Assembly (NCBI GenBank): GCA_023846275.1
Contig: CM043875.1
Coordinates: 6,646,626 to 6,710,625 of the forward strand
DNA: 64,000 nt
Direction: 5' to 3'
DNA from: Vanilla planifolia
Taxonomy: Eukaryota > Streptophyta > Magnoliopsida > Asparagales > Orchidaceae
Translations under genes and position numbers: made by a program
The notes under the pieces: generated by a model
Told to the model about the DNA's origin: nothing
What the model saw: the letters and a program-made list of their open reading frames with translations, nothing else
Database searches by the model: none
Shown: piece after piece, positions 52,930-64,000 of the stretch
Layout: each line of letters begins with the position of its first letter
Numbering within the stretch: position 1 is the stretch's first letter

Positions 52930-55900
52930 AAAAAAGAAATAAATTTTGTGACACCAACCAAGAAAATGCGAGCAAGGTTGCCAAATTGTTGGTTAGTAAA
53001 TGAGGATTGATGAGGTGTTTTACATGTGGTGAGCTAGGTCATATGGCAAAATTTTTTTCTTAAGTTGGAGTAGGATCTAAGATGACATCAACACCTAGAA
53101 GCTATAGTAGAGGTGGTGATAGAGATACAACAAACAGAGATGGAAGTGCTTCAATTGCTATAATATTTAGAGGATTTGCTAAAGGTTAGCCTTCAAGTAG
53201 AGGTTACCAACTTAAAGATTGTCATATCTTAGTAAGATGCTCCAATGATATTTATAGGTATTTTGTCTTTTTAGCATTTTTTAAGTTATAGTATTATTTA
53301 ATTGTGGATAATCTCATTCCTTCACATCTCATCATATGCTTAATATATCAGCTATGAAATTAAAATAAATAAAAATTTCACTATTAATTAAATTACTTGA
53401 TGGGAATGATATTAAAGCTTATAGATGCATTCAAGGGAGTATTGAAAATTCTAAGAAATAACTTTTCTATTAAGTTGTTGGTGCTAACCTTAGCAAATTT
53501 TGGTATTATATTAAGGATAGGTTGGTTGTACGAGGACCAAATTAAAATTATTTGTGTGAAAAATAAGAAATTAAGAATCCTAGATGGAGAAGAAATAAGA
53601 AGAGTTTTTTCATATCTATTTTAAAGGCTCAAAAAATGTTATCCAAAGATAGAGATGGATTTTTTGCTATATGTAATAGATACATATCAATAATTTGGGA
53701 AGCCTCAAGATGTGCATATGGTTTGTTAATACTTCAATATGTTTCCAAAAGAACTACCTGGAACTCCTCCTAAAAGGAAAACAAATTTGAGATTCAACTA
53801 ATATTAGGAGCAAAGCTTGTATCTAGTGCTTCTAATAAAAATGGCACTTATAAAATTTCAAGAAGTGAAGGTCTATATTTAAGAGTTATTAGATATGGGT
53901 TCATCTCACCCAATGTCTCCATGATGAGCATCCTTATTATTTGCAAAAAAAAATATGATAATCTTAAAATTTGTATAGATTATTGAGAAATAAATAATAT
54001 TATTATTAAAAATAAGTATCAGTTGAAACAAAAAATTAATTTTTTAATCAATTACAATGTTATTATTTTTCTTAAAATAGATTTGATATCTAGATATGAT
54101 TAATTAAAAATGAAAGAATAAGAAATATCCAAGACAACTTTAGAACTCAATATGAACATTATCAATTACCTTTTGGCATAACCAATGCTTCTACTTTTAT
54201 AGATCTTATGAGAAAAGTATTCAGAAAGTTTCTAGATCAATTTGTAGCTATATTCAGTAATGATATTCTTATGTATTCAAAGAATACTGAAGATCATTTT
54301 AACTATATTCTTGAGACATGTTATCAATGCATAGGGGATTTATGTGGATCCTCAAAAACTTCTACCAATTGTGAATCAAGCTCAAGCAACTAATGTGCTA
54401 GAAATCAAATATTTTCTAGGATTAGTTGGTTGTTCAATCAAATTTGTAAAATGTTTTTCTTGGATAAAATCTCCTTTAACAAGAATAACTTAGAAAACTA
54501 TTAAATTTGAATGAGATTTTACTTTTGAAGATAGTTTTAATACAATAAAAGATATACTCCCATTAACTCTAATTCTCATGTTACTAATAGAAACTAAAGC
54601 ATATAAAATTTATAGTAATGCATTATTCTAATGACAAAATTATATATTAATATAATTTAGAAAAGTGATTGCTTATATCTCAAAACAATTAAAATATTAT
54701 GAGAAAATTACTTAGTTAATTATTTGGAATTCACAAGTGTTAAGATATTATTTATAAGGTGTACGATATGAAGTATTAACCATAATTAGAGTTTGAAATA
54801 TATAGTTACATGAAAGAAATAAATTTTAGATAGAAAAGATAATTTGAATTCATTAAAAATTATGATTTGAATACTATTTATCATCCTAAAAAAATCTTAT
54901 GCTTTGAGCATAAAAATAAGTATAAATATGATTGCTACTCAACAATATAAGAAATAGATAACTTTTGAAGTTGGCAAATTCTAGCTAAAAAGGCAATGAA
55001 ATATGAAATTATCATTCCAACAATCAAGAAGACCTAATTGGTTAGAATATATTAAAGCAAATCAACAATATGATGAAAACTTGAAAAATGATTCAAAAAT
55101 TTAAAGATGGTTGAATATTTGGCTTTACCATCTATGAAAAAGTTATATTTAAATTTCCAGCTCATTTGTTTATTTTTGCTCATCAATAGTTAAATAATTA
55201 TTACCTAATGAAGCTCATAGTTATAAATATTCTATAAATCCTTAAGGGAATAAATTGTATTAATAGCTGAAACAAAGATATTGGTGACTTGGAGTTAAAA
55301 GAGACATTATATATTGGGTTAAGAAATATTTAATATATTAACAAGTAAAGGGGGAATAACAAAATCAAGTATATTACAATCTTTACACATTCTAGAATGG
55401 AAATAAGAGAATATTGCAATGGATTTCATTATTTGATTACCCAAAAAGCCTATAAGACATTATCACATATAAATAGACATTGATTTATTGACTAAATTGA
55501 CACATTTCTTGGCAATCAAAACAATATATTTAGCAAAGAGATTTCCAAGAATTTATATGCAACAACTTGTAATATTCTTGGTATACCAAAAAATTATATT
55601 ATCTAATAATGATCATAAGTTCACATTGCATTTGATAAAATTTCTATCAAGCATTAGTAAACAATTGAGGTTCATTATAATTTTTATTATCGAATAAATG
55701 TATAAATTGAAAAAACTACTAAACTTTTAAAGGATTTATTGAGGTTGTGCATACATATTTCGTAGGAGATTGGGAGAATCATCTATTTTTCAATTGATTT
55801 TTCTTGTAACAATAGCTATCAACCAACCATTAGAACAATTTCTTATAAATCTTTGTATGAAAGAAAATTTCAATATCATTTGTGCTAATTTGAAGGAAAA

Positions 55901-56400
55901 AAGCCTAAGCGAGCTTAATTTTATAGATGATGCCAAAGAAAAAGTAAAAATTATTAAAGAAAAAATTCAAACTATCTAAGATAAACAAAGAAGTATTTTG
56001 ATTCAAAATATAGAATATGAAATCTTAAAAAAGATTGTATTATTTTATAAAAGTTAGTCTCTTGAAGAGTGTTATCATAATCGATAAAAAAAATTGAGAC
56101 TACATAAGGCATTTTCAAATTACAAAAAGAGTAGGAAAGTGATATATAAATTGACTTTGCCATTATAATTGGCTAAAGTTAATGATATCTTTTATGTTTA
56201 ATTATTAAGGAATTATATCATTTATCTATCTTACATGATCATATATGATATAGAAGAAATTGTAATACAATTAGATATGATATATCAAGAGAAAATAATT
56301 TCAATTATAAATAAAATATAAAAATATTAAGAACTAAAGTGATTTTCATGGTTAAAGTATTTTTTTATAATTAAATTAAAAGAGTAGTGACATAAAAAGT
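52930..56400 (+). mobile_element. old Ty3/gypsy chromovirus fossil (Tekay/Del-like), gag knuckle to integrase
   Basis: The plus strand shows, in order: a zinc knuckle near 53019-53060 (CFTCGELGHMAK), a protease-like region to about 53650, an RT region around 53930-54310 (FLDQFVAIFSNDILMYSKN, the catalytic-loop region), RNase H-like sequence at 54390-54720 (VIAYISKQLK), integrase at 55230-55980 and a tail near 56000-56220 resembling the sequence before the chromodomain. Gag-PR-RT-RH-INT is the Ty3 order. The element is old, very AT-rich and broken at many points. LTRs were not identified. Confidence 0.75.
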
Positions 56401-59400
56401 TGAGTCAAATATAAGAATACAACATCCAAAACTAGTTTAAATTTTATGATAAAATTTTTAATAATAGGGAGACAAAAATTATATTTTATAAAATATATTA
56501 TTTATGGTGAGGTTATGCATTTAAGAATGTAAATACTGATATTTTGATAAATAAAATTTATATTTTATTTTTTACTTGAGTTAAAATAAAATATTCATAT
56601 TTAATAATTCAAAAAACATTTGAGGTTACAAAGTATTTTAAATTTTAAATTGAGCATAGTTTTTAAAAGAGCTCATTGAGAGAAACCCAATGGTGCTTAC
56701 TTGTTTTTTTAAGTCTAATAAATTTATTTAAAGTTTTGAAAATAAAAGAGTTTAATTATATTAATTAAGGATTGAATTGTCATTAGGTTTTTTAGCTAAC
56801 GATATTAAAGAAATATTAATTGTTAAAGTAACTGCTTAAGATCTATCATGAGATAAGAATTGAGAGAGGAATATCAATTTAGTTGACAAAATAAGAGTTA
56901 GTAGAGAAGAACAGGAAGAATGCAACTAGTAGCTAGGAGCAAGTTGCAATAATGAAGTAAAGAGAAAAGAGTATGGAGGAATTGATAATTGCTAAAAAAA
57001 TTAATAAGAGAGAAATGAATTAGAGAAGTTTTTTCTACTATAAAGTCTCCCCATGTTTCTTAAGGTGAGTTACTATAGCAACAAAACAAGAAAATATAGA
57101 CAAAAAAAAGTAGGGAAACAACAAATAATATTATTGGAACTTGTGGAAAAAGAATTTTGGAAGTTTTTGAGTTATTGCTAACATAAGGAAATTGATCAAG
57201 GTTGGTTTTCAAGATATTTTCTTAAAACATTTTTCTCTAGTTTAGTTAAGAATGCCTAAGGAAGCTTAGGTAGTTATGAAGCTCTATTTTGGAACTTCAA
57301 TCTTAGATTTTAATTCATAGGTCCTATTTAATTAGGGTGCTTTTATCATATTTTTTGTTATAAGTTTCTAAGAGCTTGCTTTGCATAAAGTTTGTGAATG
57401 ATTTAAGAAAAAAAAATAAAGAGAAAAATAAGTTTTGGGTGTCTATCCCAATGAGATGTATAATACACCAAATCAACATACAATACATTAAGCTTAGACA
57501 TACAATATTCCAACTTAGCAAATTATGTTAAGTTTTTAAAATACAATACATTGACTCAATTTATGATACACTAAGTCAACATACATTATGTCAAACAAGA
57601 CATATGATACATTTAACCTATTTAAGATTTTGGAATTATGAAGTTTGCAAAATTTTAAAAAATAAGAATCTGAGATTAGGTTGTTGATGGAAATGGGAGT
57701 AAATTAAAGTAAAAATAAAGTAATTTTATCATTATTATGGACCCTTAAGAGATGCATTGATATGAGCATGATATCATGACAACATCACACTATACATATA
57801 TGTTCTTATATATTATGATATGTAAATAACATGTATTTATACATAACATACATTTGATATATAATATGATACTAAGACATATACATGTATGTGATACATT
57901 TGGTTTATATATATTTATCATAACATAAAAAATGTGAATTAATAAAAGAAAAAGAAAATAAGAAAAAGGAAAAGAGAGAAAGAAATATATATATTTATGT
58001 TATATGAGCCTCATTTGTATATCATTTATGATAGTATTATGATATGATATGATAAAATATTATAATATGTTATGAAATGAGAATGATGATATATTTTTTA
58101 AGACATTATCTCATGATTATCATCATATATGATTTACGACTAGCATTCTATGTAATGCTTGATAAGCATAAGTTATAGATTATGTTGTGACATTGTATCA
58201 AAAACCTCATTCTTAGTTATCACTAGTACTTTGTATAAAGCTGGAAGAGCTAAGCTTAGTTTTTGGCTAATATTTTATGTAAGGCTTAATAGATGAGAGA
58301 TGATTGATTTGCGAGTCATTTATGATATTCTTATAAGTTCAAGTCTATAGATATGATATGATGAAATACAATTATATAAAATAAGATTTTACAAATCAAA
58401 GATAATTGTCATCTAAAAAAATAGAACTCTTTAATATGAAAATACATGAAAAAAAAGAAATAAAACAAAATAAATGATTAAAAAGAATGAGGTAAATGCA
58501 TCACCATGGAAATAAAAAGAATGAAATGAATATATGTTAATATACATGAATAATGGTATTGAAATTCAATTATACATCTATTATATGTTTTACATGATTA
58601 TCGCATATGCATCAGTTAGATGATTTACATGTATACCTTATAAATGTCATATTTTTACTATTATTCCATTTGTTATTATAAGTTATTCCACTATTGCATT
58701 TCATTGCAATAAAAAAATCGACTATAATAATTTATCTATTTTGCTTTGTAAACCCCATTACTTATATACATTATAGAATATACCATATATGCATTAAGGG
58801 GGATTACTCTAAAGAGATTGATTTTGTATAGTGAGACATGATGAAATATAACTTATTTCATCTTTTTTTATATGATGGGATGCAGATATTCATGTTCATA
58901 GTTTTGTGTGCATGTATGTTAGATGTATGATTACTTTATATATTGTGATTTTTATGAGTATGAAAATAGTTTGAAAAAAAGGAGTCTATCATCACTTCTT
59001 GCTCAAGTAGTTTATTAGTGTTCTTGATCTTAATTATTCTTTGATTTATTTAGACATTATTCTTTTTTATGTGTTACTGGGTAGAAAAGACGTGTGAGTC
59101 ATGACATATACCATCTTCTTGATCTTCTTTATAAATTTGATTGACAAGCAAGTGAGGATTTTGGAATGTGATTCTTGTCTAAAGAACTAGCACCCATGAA
59201 TCTATCAATAACTAGTGGAATCCCATACCTTTTGTATGCCTTATTTAGAAAATCAATCACCCTAACATGTCATTATGTAATCTTTGTATGAGTTAGATTT
59301 GTTATATGGTAAAGTGTCGTTGTCATACTTCTAAAGAAACATAAGATGAATTCCATTTGCCATTACAATCTTGGCCTTTACAACAATTCTCGACAACATA

Positions 59401-61700
59401 TAGCATTAGATTCTAGGATTTTAGCAAGATAATATCAATCCACACACTTATTCTTGTACTTTCTTTGGATCCAATTTCCATGAGTTATGTCATCAATCTC
59501 AATAGTTCAACAATAATTAAGTCTTAGCACCTTAGTCAAAACTTCTCTAGTTTTGTCTTCAATTTTGCACATTAATTCAGTATGTTATACTTCATTTTAT
59601 TTTTTTCAACATTATAGCACATTTCATTTTGATTTAGTCATTTTATAGCAATAACAAATCAACCAATTTGATTTCAAAGCAATGTATATTTTTGCAATGT
59701 TTTAGTGTTCCACCTTGATCAATTGACTCCACCCATACTTTTAGTTGTTCTAATTTAATATCCTCAATTCTCTCATGTATCAATCAAAATTCAATATATT
59801 CAACATTTACTTTCTAACATGATCAAAATCTTTTATATTAATTTTTCTACTATATGCTCCAATTTAAATAGTTTTTTATTCTATTATAAAGTCATGCGAG
59901 AATAGATTACAAAACGTTGATCTATATCTCACCTCAAATTCACTATAACTTAGAGAAAAAATAATCATTAGATAATTATAATATTTTATTAGCATATTTC
60001 TTTGTGAGACATTTTGTTTTATATACAGTTTTATCCTTTTTGTAGCTCTTGCATTTTTATATATTAGATAGATAACCTTTATATATGATATCTTGTTTCC
60101 ATATAGAAGTTTTGTGTTATTGCAAGTTTTCAAAAAAATAAAAATTCATATGAGCTGACTTTGTCAGAATCTAAAAGGAGAAGTAATGATTTCTAAGTAA
60201 TGATATGTTGCCTCTAAGTTATCAAGATATTGAAAATATTGAAAGGCATAGGATTTTGCATTGTGCATGGTTCTAAATATTGTTCTTTTACATATGTAAC
60301 CTTTCTACTTTTGTGCAATATTTTCTTTATAAAAACACTTACATTATACTTTATTAGACGCTCTTTCTTTTTTGTTTCTTTTAAATTATTACTAATGAAT
60401 GTTGAATAATTCTTTGATATTTTAATCTTTTGTTAACTATTTTTGAAATACATCATGCATTCCCAATGAATGTATACTTTTTCTTCTAATTTCCTCTTAG
60501 TATTATTGTTTGCAAAATCACATATTCTCTTTTGTCAACATATGTCATGTCCTACATCATTTAAATTCTTTGATCTTCTTGTATCTAAAAGTGACACATC
60601 ATCTTGACTTTCTATTTTCAAAACATTCACCTAAAAAACAAACTTGCATTTTTCTACCAATTCTTTTTTTTTTTTGATTTATGTGCAACCATTTGTACTT
60701 AAATTTTATCTCTTGCATTTGAGAATTTTCTTTATTTATTTCATTCTTTTATTATTTTTGGGATTTTTTCTTTTCAATTTATTTTTTTTATTTGACACAT
60801 CTCCTATGCATTAGACTATTTAATTTTAATTTTTTATATTTAATTTATTTACAATAAATTGTCTTTATTTATATATATCACTTCTTTATTCATAGTTTAA
60901 AATGTAATTTAAATTAAGGTTTATATTTGTGTACCAAATTAAAAATAACTTCGATTGAAAGAAATAAAAGTGATTTTATTCACTTTGACATGCAAGTTCG
61001 TCATTAGATGACACTTGTATATTTATGTGACATCCATGGGTTACGTTAGCAAATAAATTTTACATATAAAATGCAAACTATTCTATAATTTTTACATTAT
61101 AAAAGTAGGGCATTGTCACTGCTCAAATTATGTGTTTTTTTATTTGTTTTTTTTTCCAAAAACTCATCATAATAAAAGTTTAAAAAAAAATCTTTAAAAA
61201 ACTATGGGACACAAAAATTGAAAAAGTATTTATAAAGTGAGATTAATTGTTTCTAATTTTCTTGCTCTTTCTCTTCAACTTGTAGCTTGAAGATTAGAAA
61301 CAAACACAGGACATCGTATCAGGTGTATTCATACTAATATTGTATTCATATGCTAGAGATCATAATTTCAGATGGAGAAAAATCTCTATAATAAATATTA
61401 TTTTCGTTAAAATTTAAGCCAACACAAACGGAGCAGCGGTGTGGAAATTTTCAATAAAAATATATTCTAAATTAAAAAAATGCAAATATCTATGAAAAAT
61501 ATTTGGAAAGATAAGTACGCTTTAAAGTCAAGTCAATGCTTACATTACGAACAAAACCTACTTTTCAAGTGCTGACTTCTGTCGTTGATGTTGTTGGTCG
61601 ATATCATGGACACGTTAGTCACCTGTAAATTTACTCTGCTCGTATGAACTAAAATAAAAAACAAGTTTTATTCAACTATTTATATTAATTATGTTGTTTT
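56401..61700. other. AT-rich intergenic sequence
   Basis: No gene was recognised. 57460-57600 repeats phrases like ATGATACACTAAGTCAACAT at irregular spacing. 57750-58100 is rich in ATATGATA-type words. 58720-58800 has an LTR-tail-like phrase. A T-run lies near 60662-60675. Nothing here shows protein similarity. Confidence 0.35.
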
Positions 61701-61957
61701 AAATCAAATTCCAAATAGCTTGTTTTGGAAATTTTGGGTTAGTGGGAGGACAGAGAAGGTATCCCTTTTTAAAACATTTTATAATTCTCCGGTTTCCTCT
61801 CGCTTGCACTCCAATGTCGCCGGAATATTAGGACGTGGGTGTCGACGTGGGTTGTTCTATTTCTTGTGGAGAATAGGAGGGAAAGAAACTCCAATTAAAA
61901 ACACCACGCCCGCACGGACGATAACAGGGGAAGAAGTTCACTTGGCCGTCCTTCACA
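61701..61957 (+). promoter_or_regulatory. proximal promoter / leader of DUO1
   Basis: Base composition shifts from AT-rich to CpG-bearing near 61780. A TATA-like ATTTTATAAT lies near 61776-61785, about 175 bp before the ATG. The exact transcription start cannot be seen. Confidence 0.35.
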
Positions 61958-63144
61958 ATGCACGGCGCCGGCAGCGGAGGAGGAGGACGAGGTGTCAGAG
62001 ATGAATCAGCCTCGACGACGGCAACGACGATAAGAAAGGGGCCATGGATGGCGGAGGAGGATGCTGTGCTCATGGAGTACGTTCGAAAAAATGGCCCCCG
62101 TGACTGGAGCTCCATTCGATCCAAAGGTCTCCTTCCCCGAACCGGCAAGTCCTGCCGTCTTCGATGGGTCAACAAGCTCAAGCCTGACTTGAAAACGTAA
62201 TCCCCCCTTTCCTCTCCATCCTCATATCCCCTCTTTCTAATTCCGAGGTCTTCTTTCCGATGTGGTCTCTTTCAGTTCCATTCAAGATTCAAACTTTTAG
62301 TGCATTCATGCCAATATCTTCTCCACAACTTGCATGCATGAATTGTGACTTCGACTAATTTTGCCGTTGGAAAAGTGGTTGCAAGTTCTCGGCGGAGGAG
62401 GAGCACATCGTGATAGATCTGCAGGCGAGGTTTGGCAACAAGTGGGCGAGAATAGCAACATATCTCCCTGGGAGAACGGACAACGACGTCAAGAATTTCT
62501 GGAGCACTCGGCAGAAGAGATTGGCGCGGCTGCTGCATACTTCTCTGCCAAGCAGATCGCAGAGGAACCAGGGAAAGGAACCCATGCTCTGCGAAGCGCC
62601 TTCCTTTGAGGTTTGCCCCACTTTTTTTCCCTCGCTCGCTTCTGTCCCAACACTCTGTAAGAGTTGGGTGTTCTTGCAGCAAAATCCGAACTCCGTTGCT
62701 CTTCCTTGCAACACTCCCGGCGTCGAATTCATTCCATTTGTCCAAGAATGTTCAACAGGCCAATGCAGCCATGCGCCCTATGTGGACAACACGGACGTAG
62801 AGAAAACAGAGTTGATGCAGAACCTTCCAACCATCGACAACCAGGTCCTGTGTCTGCAGAGCTGCAGTCCACCTCGACCGCAGTTCAACCATCCCATCCT
62901 TGAAATGCCTCTGCTTCCGGAAGGGCAGGATCTCGTGCCGGAGTTTGGTGATTTAAGCTTTTCTAACCATTTTGCCTGCATGGAGAACTCGCAGTCCATG
63001 CAGCTCGCTGGTGCACCGACGTTCTTTGATCTGGATGTTGGTGGTCGTGGAATCAAGACGGAGCATCCGGGGACACCGGAAAGCTTCTTTGGAGACTTCC
63101 CGACCGACATGTTCGACTGCTTCGAGCAGCCACCAGCTTCGTAG
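61958..63144 (+). CDS. DUO1: DUO1 (DUO POLLEN 1) class R2R3-MYB transcription factor
   Basis: In Arabidopsis this nuclear factor drives generative-cell division and sperm-cell gene expression. Exon 1 is 61958-62196 and exon 2 starts at 62376. The 179-bp intron has a GTAATC donor and an AAAAG acceptor and splits the codon of T80. Reading to the stop at 63142-63144 gives 335 residues, or 312 if 62611-62679 is also removed; Arabidopsis DUO1 is about 297. A Gly-rich N terminus (1-27) precedes R2 (W30, W50, W70 at even spacing). R3 follows (F84, W103, W122) with GNKWARIATYLPGRTDNDVK. Class marks are WSSIRSKGLLPRTGKSC, an extra residue in the R2-R3 linker (TGCKF where most R2R3-MYBs have RGKF), FWSTRQKRLARLL and the acidic C-terminal DFPTDMFD at 320-327. 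The start is the first in-frame ATG; the next, at M31, would cut R2. Coding sequence is GC-rich in an AT-rich region. No break is seen. Confidence 0.93.
62105..62125 (+). promoter_or_regulatory. miR159 target site in the DUO1 coding region
   Basis: These 21 bases encode W50-SSIRS-K56 in R2. Against the miR159a sequence as I remember it, all but three positions are Watson-Crick pairs. Two of those three are G:U wobbles, and one is a true mismatch opposite miRNA base 12. Bases opposite miRNA positions 10 and 11, the cut point, are paired. DUO1 of Arabidopsis is a known miR159 target at the equivalent place. Confidence 0.8.
62197..62375 (+). other. DUO1 intron 1
   Basis: GT...AG intron of 179 bp interrupting the end of R2. 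Without its removal the R2 frame stops within one codon and the R3 frame is not joined. Confidence 0.88.
62611..62679 (+). other. candidate second DUO1 intron or exitron, 69 nt, in frame
   Basis: Begins GTTTGCC after GAG and ends TTCTTGCAG, with a T/C-rich interior typical of an intron. Its length is 23 codons with no stop, so either splicing state keeps the frame. Removal gives PSFE-QNPNS. Retention adds a Cys/Phe/Leu-rich segment unlike its surroundings. Confidence 0.55.
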
Positions 63145-63320
63145 AGGAGTCTTCTGGTATGTCTCTGCATTAGTTTGTGATCATTCCACTAAAACCCAAA
63201 GGGTTTTGAGGGGGAATGTGAATTGTAACTGTATATCATGTGCTTCTTTCTCTGCTTTATACTAAATTGTATTGGTGTTTCGTGGACTGGTAACATTTAG
63301 TATTGATATTAATTAGCCCT
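63145..63320 (+). other. DUO1 3' untranslated region (probable)
   Basis: Follows the TAG stop. T-rich, with no clear AATAAA; a poly(A) site around 63250-63320 is a guess from the return to AT-rich sequence. Confidence 0.35.
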
Positions 63321-64000
63321 GTGATACTGAATTCTGCTGCAGTTGAAGTTCATATTGTGATCTTTGAACTTCTATTCTTTTCTACTGCCGTATTAGTTCT
63401 TTCTATCTTGCTTTCTGTGCAAGTCGCTGTCTTTGGTTGGTTCAGTTCAACGGTAGCCGTTGAAGGCATTGGGTTCAGAAATTAGTATTATTTCTAAGGC
63501 AGTAAGCTAGCTTTGTCTGACATATTCTAATTAAAATGTAATTTTTAAATACGATAAATATATAAAAACATTTCTTTATTTTTAAAATGAGATAATAAAT
63601 AATTGTAGATATTAGATAATAGTTTAAGTTTTTAATTTTTATTTATTAGGTTTTATTACTTGCAATTAGGATACTACTATGATTGAGAGATTTGGTTAAA
63701 ACATTTCCTAGCTAGCTTTAAATATAATAATAAAGGCTCAAAAATAAATAGGTCATGTACATGAATGAGTATCTATCTCATCAATCATCATACCCACACC
63801 ATATATATTGCTTGTAGCTAAAATTCATTCATAATAGTTTTGCACAATTGATTTTATGACAAACATCATTTTAACAATTTTTAAGATTATCTAAACTTTC
63901 AACTATACTTACATTCATCTATCTATATATATATGTATGTATGTATGTATTTGAACATACATATAAGATGTATGATAATATATTCAGAGTTGTATCTTTT
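63321..64000. other. downstream flank, AT-rich, with a short microsatellite
   Basis: No gene seen. (TA)n followed by (TATG)n occupies about 63923-63950. Confidence 0.5.

Noticed and set aside
61828-62181. 117-codon minus-strand open frame over DUO1 exon 1
   Set aside because: Shadow of the R2-coding exon; proline/arginine-rich composition follows from the opposite strand.
62272-62745. 157-codon open frame on the minus strand opposite DUO1, and the overlapping 125- and 130-codon frames
   Set aside because: They lie antisense to confirmed MYB coding sequence in GC-rich DNA where stops are rare. They match no known protein and break across the DUO1 intron.
1-64000. tRNA, rRNA, organellar DNA, CRISPR or operon-like features
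   Set aside because: I looked for tRNA arms, rDNA-like and plastid/mitochondrial gene words and regularly spaced spacer arrays and saw none. The repeats present are all retroelement- or satellite-type.

Overview
The window is a gene-poor, strongly AT-rich stretch of a flowering-plant nuclear genome. Two intron-bearing plant genes sit in a sea of plant LTR retrotransposon remains. The GC-rich, CpG-rich coding sequence of the second gene against AT-rich surroundings would fit a monocot, but I cannot name the species.

Genes. (1) Positions 23951 down to 18638, minus strand: a plant glycosylasparaginase / isoaspartyl-peptidase-type Ntn-hydrolase (the L-asparaginase 3 class). Six exons can be placed by splice sites and reading phase. 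They encode a signal-peptide-like N terminus, the whole alpha part, the HD/T autocleavage site and most of the beta part. The exon(s) for the last roughly 70-80 residues were not found. (2) Positions 61958-63144, plus strand: a DUO1 (DUO POLLEN 1) class R2R3-MYB, the male-germline master regulator. It carries a near-perfect miR159 target site inside the R2 repeat and a 69-nt in-frame segment that may be an intron.

Layout. 1-0.6 kb holds a short tandem duplication. 0.6-11.2 kb is a minus-strand Ty3 (gypsy) fossil. A plus-strand SIRE/Maximus-like Ty1 (copia) element with two about 1.9-kb LTRs and a GAATA target-site duplication sits inside one of its LTRs. 11.2-16.5 kb is a minus-strand Ty1/copia fossil, itself interrupted. 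18.6-24 kb is the amidase gene; its 3.9-kb intron carries a Tat-lineage Ty3 fossil and LTR-like sequence. 24.6-33.4 kb holds dispersed-repeat pairs, a 1.0-kb solo LTR with a GTGTT duplication, short-period repeats and a Ty3 gag remnant. 33.8-38.8 kb is a tandem array of about 0.74-0.83-kb monomers. 38.8-45.4 kb is decayed transposon sequence. 45.37-48.31 kb is a young, CpG-rich 2.9-kb solo LTR with an ATGGA duplication and an internal minisatellite. 52.9-56.4 kb is a decayed Tekay/Del-like Ty3 fossil. 56.4-61.7 kb is AT-rich and anonymous. 61.7-63.3 kb is the DUO1 locus.

The two genes have no evident functional link: one is a vacuolar/secretory-type amidohydrolase, the other a generative-cell transcription factor. 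The rest of the window records repeated LTR-element insertion, nesting and decay. All retroelement coordinates without stated target-site duplications are approximate.
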